Assembly: GCF_001750105.1 (NCBI RefSeq)
Contig: NZ_CP014143.1
Coordinates: 310,001 to 374,000 of the forward strand
Direction: 5' to 3'
DNA from: Microbulbifer aggregans
Lineage (GTDB): Bacteria > Pseudomonadota > Gammaproteobacteria > Pseudomonadales > Cellvibrionaceae
Length of the DNA: 64,000 nt
In this document: positions 37,357 through 46,301 of the stretch, piece by piece
How the letters are laid out: the number at the start of each line of letters is the position of its first letter
How positions within the stretch are numbered: position 1 is the stretch's first letter
The notes under the pieces: generated by a model
Database searches by the model: none
What the model was told of the DNA's origin: nothing
The model's input: the letters and a program-made list of their open reading frames with translations, nothing else
Program-made: the position numbers and the translations under genes

Positions 37357-40300
37357 ATGCGACTGATGAAGAACACTCCCGCAGGCAGCCGCCTCCCCTT
37401 TGCGCTGGGCGCACTGATCCTCGCTTTCCAGCAGACCGGACATACCGCCGACACTCCGGACCCGACCGCGGTCAACATTCCTGGCACCATCCAGAGCCAG
37501 CTGGGCTGCCCCGGTGACTGGCAACCGGAGTGCGCCGCCAGCATGCTCGGCTACGACAGCAGCGACGACAAGTGGCAGGGGAGCTTTTTCATTCCCGCCG
37601 GTTACTGGGAGTACAAGGCCGCGTTGAATGGCAGCTGGGACGAGAACTACGGCCAGGGTGCCTGGCGCAACGGCGGTAACATTCCACTCAACCTGGACGT
37701 AGGCCGTGAAGTAAAATTCATCTACGACCATGAGACCCACTGGATCACGGACAACGTCAACTCCACCATCGCCACGGTAGCCGGGAATTTTCAGTACCAG
37801 CTGGGCTGCCCCGGAGACTGGCAGCCGGACTGCCTGCAGAGCTGGATGCAGGATGCCGATGGCGACGGTATCTACACCTTCATCACCAATGGTTTGAGAG
37901 CCGGTAACTATGAGTTCAAGGTGGCGCTGAACGAAGGTTGGGGTGAAAGCTACGGTAACTATGGCAGCAACGTGTCCTTTACCGTGGCCAGCGACAACGA
38001 CGAAATCTATTTCGCCTTCGACAGCCAGAGCAAGCAGGTAACCGTCAGCGCCGATGGTATTCCCCGCGGCGACCTGAGCCTCGACAAAGCGCACTGGGTG
38101 GACGCCGATTCCTTTGCCTGGAACATCGGCCTGCAAGATGGCGACACCGTCAAACTCCATTACAGTGCCGATGCCGAGCTACAGCTGACTGCCGACGGCG
38201 TTGCCAGTGATGGCGCCGTGGTCCTGCAATATCGCGCTGACACCCTGCCAGGCGAGGCCGCACAGAAATTCCCACACCTGTCCGACTTCAACAGCTTTGA
38301 TCTGCCCGCAGATTCCCCATCAGCAGAAGAGTTGGTGACAAAGCAGCTGGCGCTCGCGGTCTACTCCGCCGACGGCAAGCTGCGCGATGCCACCGGCGTG
38401 CAAATGGCCGGTGCACTGGATGACCGCTTTGCCTATGACGGTGAACTGGGCGCGATCGTCGGTGAGGCCAACGTCGGCTTTACACTCTGGGCGCCCACCG
38501 CCCGCTCGGTAAAGCTGCATCTGTTCAGTGACGCCGGCCAGGAAAGCGCCGATACCGTCGTCCCGATGACCCGCGACGAAAACACCGGCACCTGGACTGC
38601 CAGCGTCGACAAAGGCTGGGACCGCAAGTTCTACCTGTATGAGGTGGAGGTCTACTCCTATTTCAGCCGCCAGATCGAAACCAACCTGGTAACGGACCCC
38701 TACTCCCTCAGCCTGTCCATGAACAGCAGCAAGAGCCAGGTGGTAAACCTGGACGACACAGACCTGAAACCGTCCGGCTGGGATCAGGTAAAAAAACCGG
38801 CACTGGAGAATGCCGAAGACATCAGCGTTTACGAATTACACGTGCGTGACTTCAGTATCGAGGATGAGACGGTGCCGGCGGCTGCGCGCGGTACCTTTGC
38901 CGCTTTCGCTGAGCGCGAGAGCCTCGGCATGGAGCATCTGGGCAGCCTGGCACGCGCCGGCCTCACCCACGTCCACCTGCTGCCGGCATTCGACTTTGCC
39001 ACTGTGAACGAAAACCGCGAAGCCCAGGCGGAAACGCCGGACCTCTCCGCGTTCGCACCAGACAGCACCGAACAACAGGCGGCGGTCAACGCCATCCGCG
39101 ATGCCGACGGTTTCAACTGGGGCTACGATCCGCTGCACTTTACTGTGCCGGAGGGCAGCTACAGTACCGATCCCGACGGTGAAGCGCGAATCCGTGAGTT
39201 CCGCGAGATGGTGCAATCCCTGAGCCGTTCCGGCCTGCGCGTAGTCATGGACGTGGTCTACAACCACACCAGCTCCTTCGGTCAGTACCAGAACTCGGTG
39301 CTCGACAAGATCGTGCCGGGCTATTACCACCGTCGCAATCTGGAAGGCGGCGTGGAGATGAGCAGCTGCTGCGCCAATACCGCCAGTGAGCACACCATGA
39401 TGGAAAAGCTCATGGTGGACTCCATGATGACCTGGGCCAAGGCCTACAAGGTGGATGGTTTCCGTTTCGACCTGATGGGCCACCACAGCCGCGACAATAT
39501 CCTCAATACCCGTGCAGCCCTGCAAACGCTGACGCTGGAAGAGGACGGCGTGGACGGTAACAGCCTGTACTTATACGGGGAGGGCTGGAACTTTGGTGAA
39601 GTGGCAAACGATGCGCGTTTTGTGCAGGCCCGCCAGTCCAATATGGCCGGCACCGGTGTGGGCACCTTCAACGACCGGCTGCGCGACAGCGTGCGTGGTG
39701 GTAACCCCTTCGGCGGCTTTGAGGAACAGGGTTTCGGCACCGGCCTCTTTACCGACTCCAACGGCCTCTTCAATGGAGAGAGCGGTGGCTGGGACGAGCG
39801 CGCGACGCTGCTGACCCTGGCGGACAAGGTCCGTGTCTCACTGGCCGGTAACCTGCGCGACTATCCACTGCAGGATTCTTGGGGCAACGTCATCCTCGGT
39901 GCTGAGTTGATCTACAACGGCCAGCCCACCGGCTACGTCGATGATCCACAGGAATCCATCAACTACATCGCCGCCCACGACAACGAGACCCTGTTCGATG
40001 GCGTGCAGCTGAAGGCCAACGCCACCGCCTCCCTGGAAGAGCGGGTGCGCATGCAGGTATTCAGCAACTCGCTGGTGCTGTTCGCCCAGGGTATTCCGTT
40101 CATCCACGCCGGCCAGGAATTCCTGCGCTCCAAATCCATGGACCGGGACAGCTACAACTCGGGCGACTGGTTCAACGCGCTGGATTGGAGCTTTGAGACC
40201 GACAACTGGGGCGCGGGCCTGCCGATCGCGGACAAGAACGAGGACAAGTGGCCGTTGATGGCGCCGCTGCTGGCGAACCCGGATATCGCGCCGCAGAAAT

Positions 40301-40722
40301 CCCACCGCCTGTGGACTGCAGCGATGTTCCGCGAGCACCTGGCGATCCGCAACAGCTCACCGCTGTTCCGCCTGCCGACAGGGATTGCCGTGATCGACCA
40401 CGTGAGCTTCCTGAACACCGGCCCCGAGCAGGTACCGGGCCTGATCGCCATGCAGCTGGATGATGCGGAGGGCACGTACGACGGCAAGAATCGTCGCATC
40501 CTGGTGTTGTTCAACGGCGATAACGACACAGTAGCGTTCAGTCACGACGCTGTCACCGGCCTGCCCTACCGCCTGCACCCGCTGCAGCAGGACAGCGCTG
40601 ATCCACGACTGGGTAATGTGACCTTCGATAGCGAAACCGGCACCTTCAGTCTGCCCGGCCGCACCACCGCAGTGTTTGTCCTGGGACGGAACCAGGGCGT
40701 GGAGAAGTTGCTGGCTGAGTAA
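37357..40722 (+). CDS. pulA: secreted pullulanase-type alpha-1,6-glucosidase (GH13)
   Basis: From ATG 37357 (a further 24 codons are open upstream) the enzyme has 1121 residues. A signal-like N-terminus (FALGALILAFQQTGHTA) is followed by two tandem modules of about 95 residues that repeat QLGCPGDWQPEC/QLGCPGDWQPDC, the X25-like starch-associated modules of pullulanases. A pullulanase N-terminal domain and CBM48 (NVGFTLWAPTARSVKLHLF) come next. The GH13 barrel has VVMDVVYNHTSSFG, nucleophile D705 in GFRFDLMGHH, acid/base E742 in LYGEGWNFGE, and D875 in AAHDNETLFD. It debranches alpha-1,6 links in starch, glycogen or pullulan outside the cytoplasm. Confidence 0.93.
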   Translation: MRLMKNTPAGSRLPFALGALILAFQQTGHTADTPDPTAVNIPGTIQSQLGCPGDWQPECAASMLGYDSSDDKWQGSFFIPAGYWEYKAALNGSWDENYGQGAWRNGGNIPLNLDVGREVKFIYDHETHWITDNVNSTIATVAGNFQYQLGCPGDWQPDCLQSWMQDADGDGIYTFITNGLRAGNYEFKVALNEGWGESYGNYGSNVSFTVASDNDEIYFAFDSQSKQVTVSADGIPRGDLSLDKAHWVDADSFAWNIGLQDGDTVKLHYSADAELQLTADGVASDGAVVLQYRADTLPGEAAQKFPHLSDFNSFDLPADSPSAEELVTKQLALAVYSADGKLRDATGVQMAGALDDRFAYDGELGAIVGEANVGFTLWAPTARSVKLHLFSDAGQESADTVVPMTRDENTGTWTASVDKGWDRKFYLYEVEVYSYFSRQIETNLVTDPYSLSLSMNSSKSQVVNLDDTDLKPSGWDQVKKPALENAEDISVYELHVRDFSIEDETVPAAARGTFAAFAERESLGMEHLGSLARAGLTHVHLLPAFDFATVNENREAQAETPDLSAFAPDSTEQQAAVNAIRDADGFNWGYDPLHFTVPEGSYSTDPDGEARIREFREMVQSLSRSGLRVVMDVVYNHTSSFGQYQNSVLDKIVPGYYHRRNLEGGVEMSSCCANTASEHTMMEKLMVDSMMTWAKAYKVDGFRFDLMGHHSRDNILNTRAALQTLTLEEDGVDGNSLYLYGEGWNFGEVANDARFVQARQSNMAGTGVGTFNDRLRDSVRGGNPFGGFEEQGFGTGLFTDSNGLFNGESGGWDERATLLTLADKVRVSLAGNLRDYPLQDSWGNVILGAELIYNGQPTGYVDDPQESINYIAAHDNETLFDGVQLKANATASLEERVRMQVFSNSLVLFAQGIPFIHAGQEFLRSKSMDRDSYNSGDWFNALDWSFETDNWGAGLPIADKNEDKWPLMAPLLANPDIAPQKSHRLWTAAMFREHLAIRNSSPLFRLPTGIAVIDHVSFLNTGPEQVPGLIAMQLDDAEGTYDGKNRRILVLFNGDNDTVAFSHDAVTGLPYRLHPLQQDSADPRLGNVTFDSETGTFSLPGRTTAVFVLGRNQGVEKLLAE

Positions 40723-40748
40723 TCACTTTGCCGTAATGGCAAAGTATG

Positions 40749-40780
40749 AAGGGCGGCCAATTGGCCGCCCTTTCTGTTTT
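40749..40780 (+). terminator. terminator after the pullulanase gene
   Basis: The perfect 20-base palindrome GGGCGGCCAATTGGCCGCCC (40751-40770) is followed by TTTCTGTTTT. Confidence 0.85.
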
Positions 40781-40813
40781 GATGACTCCCGCCCCCAATT
40801 GAGTGACGTGGCG

Positions 40814-40922
40814 GCAAAGCACCGGGACGCGTATTTTGAATACGCTGTGAATACATCCTTGTACGCTCCGTCGGCGACGTCCCTGTCGCCGACGGTTCAA
40901 AACACCCGTCCCGGCACTTCAC
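40814..40922. repeat. nested intergenic palindrome, copy D
   Basis: The outer arms are 40814-40840 and 40896-40922. They match at the central CCGGGACG.GT.TTTTGAA part, with several C/T and A/G (wobble-type) differences. The core ACGCTGTGAATACATCC (40842-40858) continues as TTGTACG, and the inner hairpin CCGTCGGCGAC / GTCGCCGACGG lies at 40868-40895. It has the same orientation as copy A. It sits between two terminators in the gap separating the pullulanase and ribA genes, with no gene in the gap. Confidence 0.86.
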
Positions 40923-40979
40923 CTTCACTTTTTGCTGCAGGGCTCTGTCCTGAGCTTTGAAGGGGTTCGGTACTAAACC

Positions 40980-41007
40980 AAAAAGGACGGCCACTGCCGT
41001 CCTTTTT
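40980..41007. terminator. bidirectional terminator downstream of ribA
   Basis: AAAAAGGACGGC / GCCGTCCTTTTT around CACT. It lies 26 bases after the ribA stop on the minus strand and reads as a terminator in both directions. Confidence 0.88.
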
Positions 41008-41032
41008 ATATCGAAGCAATAAACCCCGGGCC

Positions 41033-41647
41033 CTATTCTTGCGGACCAGTCTCGTCCTCATCCTCGAACAGATGCCCCAGCTTGCCCTTCTTGGTTGAAA
41101 GGTATTTCACATTGTGGGGGTTGCGGCCGGTCTGATGCGGCAGGCGTTCGGTCACTTTGATGCCCAGTTGCTCCAGCGCTTGCACCTTGCGCGGGTTGTT
41201 GGTCATTAGACGGATGGATTTCGCCCCGAGGTGCTTGAGCATTTCCTTCAGGATCGAGTAATCCCGCATATCGGCACCGAAGCCCAGCTGCTCGTTGGCC
41301 TCTACCGTATCGGCACCACAGTCCTGCAAGTGGTAGGCGCGGATCTTGTTGAGCAGGCCAATGCCGCGACCTTCCTGACGCAGGTAGAAGATCGCCCCGC
41401 GCCCTTCCATGGCAATGCGATGCATGGCGTGCTGCAGCTGCGCGCCACAGTCACAGCGCAGGGAAAACAGCGCATCCCCGGTCAGGCACTCGGAGTGGAT
41501 ACGGGCCAGCAGCGGCTCGTCGGTATCCGTATCACCCATGGTGAGGACGACGTGTTCCTTGCCGGATTCCGTATCCTCGAAACCGTGCATTTCGAACATG
41601 CCCCAGGGGGTGGGCAATTTCGAAGACTCCACGAAACGAATGGTCAA
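41033..41647 (-). CDS. ribA: GTP cyclohydrolase II
   Basis: RibA opens GTP to give the pyrimidine precursor of riboflavin. The 204-residue protein has the zinc site [17 protein letters not shown] (three cysteines), the catalytic [16 protein letters not shown], and the nucleotide-binding [17 protein letters not shown]. It is a stand-alone enzyme. The gene at 45035 carries a cyclohydrolase-like domain without the cysteines, so this is the only competent GTP cyclohydrolase II in the window. Confidence 0.96.
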   Translation of the reverse strand: MTIRFVESSKLPTPWGMFEMHGFEDTESGKEHVVLTMGDTDTDEPLLARIHSECLTGDALFSLRCDCGAQLQHAMHRIAMEGRGAIFYLRQEGRGIGLLNKIRAYHLQDCGADTVEANEQLGFGADMRDYSILKEMLKHLGAKSIRLMTNNPRKVQALEQLGIKVTERLPHQTGRNPHNVKYLSTKKGKLGHLFEDEDETGPQE

Positions 41648-41699
41648 ACTCTTACCTCATTCAGTCACTGACGGCGATCACAGTGCACCGTCAAACAAG

Positions 41700-42335
41700 T
41701 CAGTTGCGGGCGCGCAGAATCAGCACACCGCGTTGCTGCTGCATATCCACTCGGCTGAGAAAACTGTTACCCAGCAGGGTAATCTCGGGGAAATCTCCCC
41801 CGTGTACCGTTGCATCCACGTTGTGCAACTTGATGCCACCGATAGTCACGCTATCCAGGGTCAGCCGATATGCCTTGGCGATACCACTGGCGGTGGACAC
41901 CCTGATCGGTCTCGCCCGCTCCAGATTCAAACCGAGGCGACGGGCCATGGGATAGTTGAACGCAATACTGGTGGCACCGGTATCCACCATCATTTGAACC
42001 CGGCGTCCGTTGACCCAGGCACTGGTACTGTAGTGCCCGCGGCTATCCGGCATCAGGCGTACTTCGGCGCGGGATGCCTCCGCGTAGCGGGCTGCCACCG
42101 GTGCGTCCAGCGTCAGCTTCTGCTGCCGGCCCTGAAGCCTGATCACCGCATAACCGGAGCTGGCCTCGACCAGTTTGACACCCTCGGGCGAGGTCTGGCC
42201 GGCTTTCAACAGCCGTTGCTGACCATCCACTTCCAGCATGGCACTGGTGCCAAAAAGGGCCTTCAGCTGTACTTCCTGGGCCAGGGCAGCCGGGACGACC
42301 AGCATGAACAGCAAGAGAGAGGCAATTTTTCCCAT
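41700..42335 (-). CDS. retropepsin-like aspartic protease family protein
   Basis: The 211-residue protein has a Sec signal (MGKIASLLLFMLVVPAALA). The single-domain aspartic protease fold (TIGR02281-type, clan AA) is shown by MMVDTGATSIAFNYPMARRLG, with the catalytic DTGA, and a C-terminal ITLLGNSFLSRVDM matching the psi-loop. Residues 20-105 form a separate N-terminal domain. It probably dimerises in the periplasm; substrate unknown. pgpA lies 9 bases upstream on the same strand, so the two are co-transcribed. Confidence 0.86.
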   Translation of the reverse strand: MGKIASLLLFMLVVPAALAQEVQLKALFGTSAMLEVDGQQRLLKAGQTSPEGVKLVEASSGYAVIRLQGRQQKLTLDAPVAARYAEASRAEVRLMPDSRGHYSTSAWVNGRRVQMMVDTGATSIAFNYPMARRLGLNLERARPIRVSTASGIAKAYRLTLDSVTIGGIKLHNVDATVHGGDFPEITLLGNSFLSRVDMQQQRGVLILRARN

Positions 42336-42344
42336 CGGTCTTTC

Positions 42345-42824
42345 CTAACCAATGATCACAGCGGTCAACTGCAGGATCAGCGCCGCATAAACGGCCGCCA
42401 GTATATCGTCCAGCATGATACCCACACCACCGTGCACGCGCCGGTCCACCCAGCCGATGGGCTGAGGTTTGGCGATATCAAAAATCCGGAACAGCACGAA
42501 ACCGTAAAGGGCCCATCCCCACCCGGCTGGCGCCATAAACATGGTCAGCCAGTAACCGACCATCTCGTCCCAGACGATACCACCGTGGTCGTGCACACCC
42601 ATCTGCCGCGACGCTGCGCCACACAGGTAGCAGCCCAAAAGACCCGTGACGATCACCACGCCCAGGTACAGGGCCGGCGACAAGTGCTGCAGCGGCCACC
42701 AGAGTGGAATTGCGGCCAGGGTGCCAAAGGTCCCGGGGGCTTTCGGGGCGAGGCCGGAGCCAAAGCCGAAGGCCAGTAGCATGGTCGGGCTGCGCAACAG
42801 CTGGGAAAAGGTTGGCTGGTTCAT
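42345..42824 (-). CDS. pgpA: phosphatidylglycerophosphatase A
   Basis: PgpA dephosphorylates phosphatidylglycerol phosphate at the inner membrane. The 159-residue protein shows GFGSGLAPKAPGTFGTLAAIPL, the middle VHDHGGIVWDEMVGYW with the acidic catalytic residues, and RIFDIAKPQPIGWVDRRVHGGVGIMLDDILAA near the end, all family signatures. It follows thiL by 52 bases in the nusB-thiL-pgpA order common in gammaproteobacteria. Confidence 0.95.
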   Translation of the reverse strand: MNQPTFSQLLRSPTMLLAFGFGSGLAPKAPGTFGTLAAIPLWWPLQHLSPALYLGVVIVTGLLGCYLCGAASRQMGVHDHGGIVWDEMVGYWLTMFMAPAGWGWALYGFVLFRIFDIAKPQPIGWVDRRVHGGVGIMLDDILAAVYAALILQLTAVIIG

Positions 42825-42876
42825 CGAGTTCTGCTGTTCCGTTTGCCCTGTGCGCCACCGGCGCAGTTACTGTTCG

Positions 42877-43827
42877 TCAAAAGTGCTGGTAGCCCGGGTG
42901 TTTCGGTGTCCAACTCTGGCCGTGACGGCGCGCCAGTACCTGCGGTTCCCCGGATGCCGGTATCAGGGTGCCGATGCGCACCGCACCGGTATTCATCCTC
43001 TCCAGCTCGGGCACGTCACCTTTAGGGACGGTGAAACAGAGCTGATAATCATCGCCTCCGGTCGCAGCCAATTCACGGGCTTGTTCGGGGGTCAGTTCCC
43101 GGGCCAGTGCCGCCACCGGCAGCGCCTCGATATCCAGCTCGGCGGACACGCCACTGGCGCGGCAGATATGCCCCAGGTCGGCGAGCAGGCCATCGGAAAT
43201 ATCGATCGCGGCAGTGGCCAGCGGGACGATGGACTGCGCCAGCTGTAGTTGCGGCTCCGGCCAGTAAAAAGCCGCCTCGGCCGCCTGGCGCAATTCGCTA
43301 TCGACCTTTCTCTCGCCGAGCACCACCGGCAGCGCCGCGGCCGCAGCCCCCAGGGGGCCGGAGACGTAAACCCCATCACCGGCACCGGCGCCATCGCGCC
43401 GCAGGGGCTTCTGCGCGTGTCCCGTCACTTGCACCGTGATCGAAAGGGGGCCGGCAGTGGTGTCTCCACCCACCAGCGAGATTCCGTATTCCCGCGCGGT
43501 TTCCAGGAGACCGCGGGAGAACCGCTCCAGCCACTTCCGATCTGCCGCGGGCAACGTCAGCGCCAGCGTAAACCACAGGGGTTTCGCGCCCATCGCCGCC
43601 AGATCGCTCAGGTTAACCCGCAGCGCGCGGCTGGCGACCTTGGCTGCATCGGCACCCTCGGGAAAGTGGCGCCCCGCCACCAGGGTATCAACACTGGTGG
43701 CCAGTATTGAGCCCGGTGGTGGCTGCAACAGGGCACAATCGTCGCCAATACCGAGCACCACGCTCTGGCTGGTGGGCGCGCCGGCGAAGTAATCGCGGAT
43801 GATGTCGAACTCACCGACGCGGCTCAT
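42877..43827 (-). CDS. thiL: thiamine-monophosphate kinase
   Basis: ThiL phosphorylates thiamine monophosphate to thiamine diphosphate. The 316-residue protein starts MSRVGEFDIIRDYFAG and contains GIGDDCALLQPPPG, the VDTLVAGRHFPEGADAAKVASRALRVNLSDLAAMGA motif, the GGDTTAGPLSITVQVTG segment and TAAIDISDGLLADLGHI. It lies six bases after nusB. Confidence 0.96.
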   Translation of the reverse strand: MSRVGEFDIIRDYFAGAPTSQSVVLGIGDDCALLQPPPGSILATSVDTLVAGRHFPEGADAAKVASRALRVNLSDLAAMGAKPLWFTLALTLPAADRKWLERFSRGLLETAREYGISLVGGDTTAGPLSITVQVTGHAQKPLRRDGAGAGDGVYVSGPLGAAAAALPVVLGERKVDSELRQAAEAAFYWPEPQLQLAQSIVPLATAAIDISDGLLADLGHICRASGVSAELDIEALPVAALARELTPEQARELAATGGDDYQLCFTVPKGDVPELERMNTGAVRIGTLIPASGEPQVLARRHGQSWTPKHPGYQHF

Positions 43828-43833
43828 CGCGGT

Positions 43834-44280
43834 TTACTGCTTGTCCGCTTTCACTTCCGCCGGACGAAGGTCGGCGGCGGTCTTGTCGAGAATACCGTTG
43901 ATGTACTTGAAAGCGTCGGTGGGGCCGAATTTCTTCGCCAGTGCCACCGCCTCGTTGATCACGACTTTGTAGGGCACGTCGATACGGTTTTTCAGCTCGT
44001 AGGTGGACATGCGCAGCAGGGCCCGGGAAACCGGGTCCAGATCGTCGACTTTACGGTCCAGGTGCGGCACGAAGGCCCCTTCGACTTCATCGAGGTTCTT
44101 TGCCACGCCATGGAACAGGTCGTGGAAGTAATCCACGTCCGTCTTGCTCATGTCATTGTCAGTGCGAAACTCGGCCTCAATGGCATTGAGACTGGCGCCA
44201 GCCATTTGCCACTGGTAAAGGGCCTGCATGGCGTAGTGGCGCGCCTTGCGGCGCGCAGATGCGGTAACGGTCATTGTCAA
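43834..44280 (-). CDS. nusB: transcription antitermination factor NusB
   Basis: NusB with NusE binds boxA RNA in rRNA antitermination. The 148-residue all-helical protein has the arginine-rich start [17 protein letters not shown] and the conserved YFHDLFHGV and [46 protein letters not shown]. It is downstream of ribH across a 215-base gap that contains a large imperfect palindrome. Confidence 0.96.
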   Translation of the reverse strand: MTMTVTASARRKARHYAMQALYQWQMAGASLNAIEAEFRTDNDMSKTDVDYFHDLFHGVAKNLDEVEGAFVPHLDRKVDDLDPVSRALLRMSTYELKNRIDVPYKVVINEAVALAKKFGPTDAFKYINGILDKTAADLRPAEVKADKQ

Positions 44281-44340
44281 TTCCGATAATTACCTAGTTC
44301 GAGCGGCCATGCCGTTCTCTAAATTGAAAAGTCACGAGAG

Positions 44341-44495
44341 GGGACTCTGTAAAGCGTAGCGAGCGCGTGCCTGGTGGTGACCGCCGGAGCGGAGGAAGCG
44401 GAGTGTACAGCTAGTACATGTTGCATTCCGGCCGGGCTGGCGCACCAGCACCGCCGGCCGCCGCCAGGCACACGCGCAGTAGCTTTCAGAGTTCC
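44341..44495. repeat. 155-base imperfect palindrome between ribH and nusB
   Basis: GGGACTCTGTAAAGCG...GCGCGTGCCTGG at the left (44341-44374) is largely complementary to CCAGGCACACGCGC...CTTTCAGAGTTCCC at the right (44464-44496). The centre, at about 44395-44430, has GGAGTGTACAGCTAGTACATG, including the small palindrome TGTAC/GTACA, and GGAAGC..GCATTCC. It begins at the ribH stop codon. It is unrelated to the A-E family. I recall similar GTGTAC...GTACATG intergenic elements in other gammaproteobacteria, which would need checking. Confidence 0.65.
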
Positions 44496-44966
44496 CTAGA
44501 TTTTGCCCAGCAGGGACACCATCTCCAGCGCAGTCTCGGCGGCCTCGCAGCCCTTGTTGCCGGCTTTGGTACCGGAGCGCTCGATGGCCTGCTCGATGGA
44601 ATCCACTGTCAGTACGCCGAAGGTCACCGGTACGCCCGCGTCGAGGGAGACCTGGGCCAGACCTTTGGTGCACTCGCCGGCGACGTATTCGAAGTGCGGG
44701 GTACCGCCGCGGATCACAGCGCCGAGGGCGATGATCGCATCGAACTTGCCAGTGGCCGCCAGCTTCTTGGCCGCCAGGGGAAACTCAAAGGCGCCCGGTG
44801 CATAGTAGATGGTGATGTCCTCATCCTTGATACCCTTGCGGCGCAGGGTGTCCAGGGCGCCGTCTTTCAGGCTCTCCACCACAAAGCTGTTCCAGCGGCT
44901 TACCAGCAGTGCGTACTTACCGCCGCAGTTCACGAAATCGCCTTCGATGGTTTGGATGTTGCTCAT
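44496..44966 (-). CDS. ribH: 6,7-dimethyl-8-ribityllumazine synthase
   Basis: RibH condenses the ribityl pyrimidine with 3,4-dihydroxy-2-butanone 4-phosphate. The 156-residue protein has [64 protein letters not shown] and [17 protein letters not shown], the full set of lumazine synthase motifs. It lies 68 bases after the ribB-type gene. Confidence 0.96.
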   Translation of the reverse strand: MSNIQTIEGDFVNCGGKYALLVSRWNSFVVESLKDGALDTLRRKGIKDEDITIYYAPGAFEFPLAAKKLAATGKFDAIIALGAVIRGGTPHFEYVAGECTKGLAQVSLDAGVPVTFGVLTVDSIEQAIERSGTKAGNKGCEAAETALEMVSLLGKI

Positions 44967-45034
44967 GGTCTGTTTTCCATTTCTCAGCGGGCGGGCCGGT
45001 TTTAATTCAGCCCGGTATGGGTCCTGCGCGGGGC

Positions 45035-46150
45035 TCAGGCGTCCCCGGCGTTAATGATTTCTTCCACTTCCAGGTCGAAACCGGAAATGGCGTTGAACTT
45101 GAACGGTGCGCTCATCAGGCGCATCTTGCGCACCTTGAGGTCCCTTAGGATCTGCGAACCGGTGCCCACCTGCTTGTAGACCAGATCGGAACTTGGACGC
45201 TGCTGCTTACCGCTGATCAGCCAGTCGATACTCTCTTCGATCTCCTCGGTGGTCTCGTTGTGGCAGATCACCACCACCACACCCTTGCCTTCTTTGGCGA
45301 CGCGCTCCATGGCACGGCGGAAGGTCCACGGCTCGAACTTCTCGTCGCCACGGCGGATGGTCAGTACATCACGCAGGGTGTTGGCCACATGTACCCGCAC
45401 CAGGGTCGGCTGCTCCGGCGTGGGCTCACCGAGAATGAACGCGAAATGGCGTTCACGGCGGGCCTTGTCCAGGTAAGTACGCAGTTTGAATTCACCAAAC
45501 TCGGTGTGCACCTGGCGCTCATTGGTGCACTCGACGGTCTTTTCGTTCAGGGCGCGGTAGTTGATCAGGTCGGCGATGGTTCCGATCTTCAGGTTGTGCT
45601 TCTTGGCGAAGGTCTCGAGATCCGGGCGGCGCGCCATGGTGCCGTCCTCGTTCATGATCTCCACGATCACCGCCGAGGGGTCGAACCCTGCCAGGCGCGA
45701 GAGATCACAGCCCGCCTCGGTATGACCGGCGCGACTCAGCACACCGCCGGGCTGCGCCATGATCGGGAAGATATGGCCCGGCTGTACGATATCGCTGGGT
45801 TTGGCATTGCGCGCTACCGCGGCGCGCACTGTGCGGGCGCGATCGGCGGCGGAAATACCGGTGGTCACCCCTTCTGCCGCCTCGATGGAAACGGTGAAAT
45901 TGGTGCTGAACTGTGCGCCGTTGTCCCGGGACATCAGCGGCAGATCCAACTGCTCGCAGCGCTCGCGGGTCATGGGCATGCAGATCAGGCCGCGGGCGTG
46001 GGTGGCCATGAAGTTGATGTCTTCGGCGCGCACCTGCTCCGCCGCCATCACTAGGTCACCCTCGTTTTCGCGGTCTTCGTCATCCATCAGGATCACCATC
46101 TTGCCCTGGCGGATGTCGTCGATCAGTTCTTCAACCGTATTCAGTTCCAT
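45035..46150 (-). CDS. ribB: 3,4-dihydroxy-2-butanone-4-phosphate synthase with degenerate RibA-like domain
   Basis: The N-terminal domain (residues 1-200) is a complete Rib[67 protein letters not shown]. It makes the four-carbon unit of riboflavin from ribulose-5-phosphate. The C-terminal 165 residues align with GTP cyclohydrolase II, but the zinc-site segment is replaced by [20 protein letters not shown] with no cysteines. The second half should therefore lack that activity. This is the RibBX-type hybrid, paired here with a separate RibA. It lies 151 bases after ribE, across palindrome copy E. Confidence 0.93.
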   Translation of the reverse strand: MELNTVEELIDDIRQGKMVILMDDEDRENEGDLVMAAEQVRAEDINFMATHARGLICMPMTRERCEQLDLPLMSRDNGAQFSTNFTVSIEAAEGVTTGISAADRARTVRAAVARNAKPSDIVQPGHIFPIMAQPGGVLSRAGHTEAGCDLSRLAGFDPSAVIVEIMNEDGTMARRPDLETFAKKHNLKIGTIADLINYRALNEKTVECTNERQVHTEFGEFKLRTYLDKARRERHFAFILGEPTPEQPTLVRVHVANTLRDVLTIRRGDEKFEPWTFRRAMERVAKEGKGVVVVICHNETTEEIEESIDWLISGKQQRPSSDLVYKQVGTGSQILRDLKVRKMRLMSAPFKFNAISGFDLEVEEIINAGDA

Positions 46151-46182
46151 AAAACTCTCAATCTTTGATGTGAAGGCCCTGT

Positions 46183-46280
46183 TACCGGGCAGTCCCTTGC
46201 GGGACTGTCGGCGAGAAGGATCTCGCCGACAAGCCTACAGGGATGTATTCACCGCGTGTCTCGCAAGGGACTGCCCGGTA
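46183..46280. repeat. nested intergenic palindrome, copy E, inside the rib gene run
   Basis: The outer arms 46183-46205 and 46258-46280 are 23 bases with one mismatch (TACCGGGCAGTCCCTTGCG...). The inner hairpin is TGTCGGCGAGA / TCTCGCCGACA (46206-46231), followed by the core AGCCTACAGGGATGTATTC (46232-46250) and ACCGCG. It lies between ribE and the ribB-type gene, which point the same way, so it would be transcribed within an operon mRNA and fold into a very stable stem. Its arms share no sequence with the other copies. Confidence 0.86.
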
Positions 46281-46301
46281 GCTGGGCTGCCCCTCAACGA
46301 G

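Noticed and set aside
46151..46301. FMN riboswitch before the ribB-type gene
   Set aside because: None of the conserved RFN-element segments is visible on the minus strand; the gap is filled by palindrome copy E.
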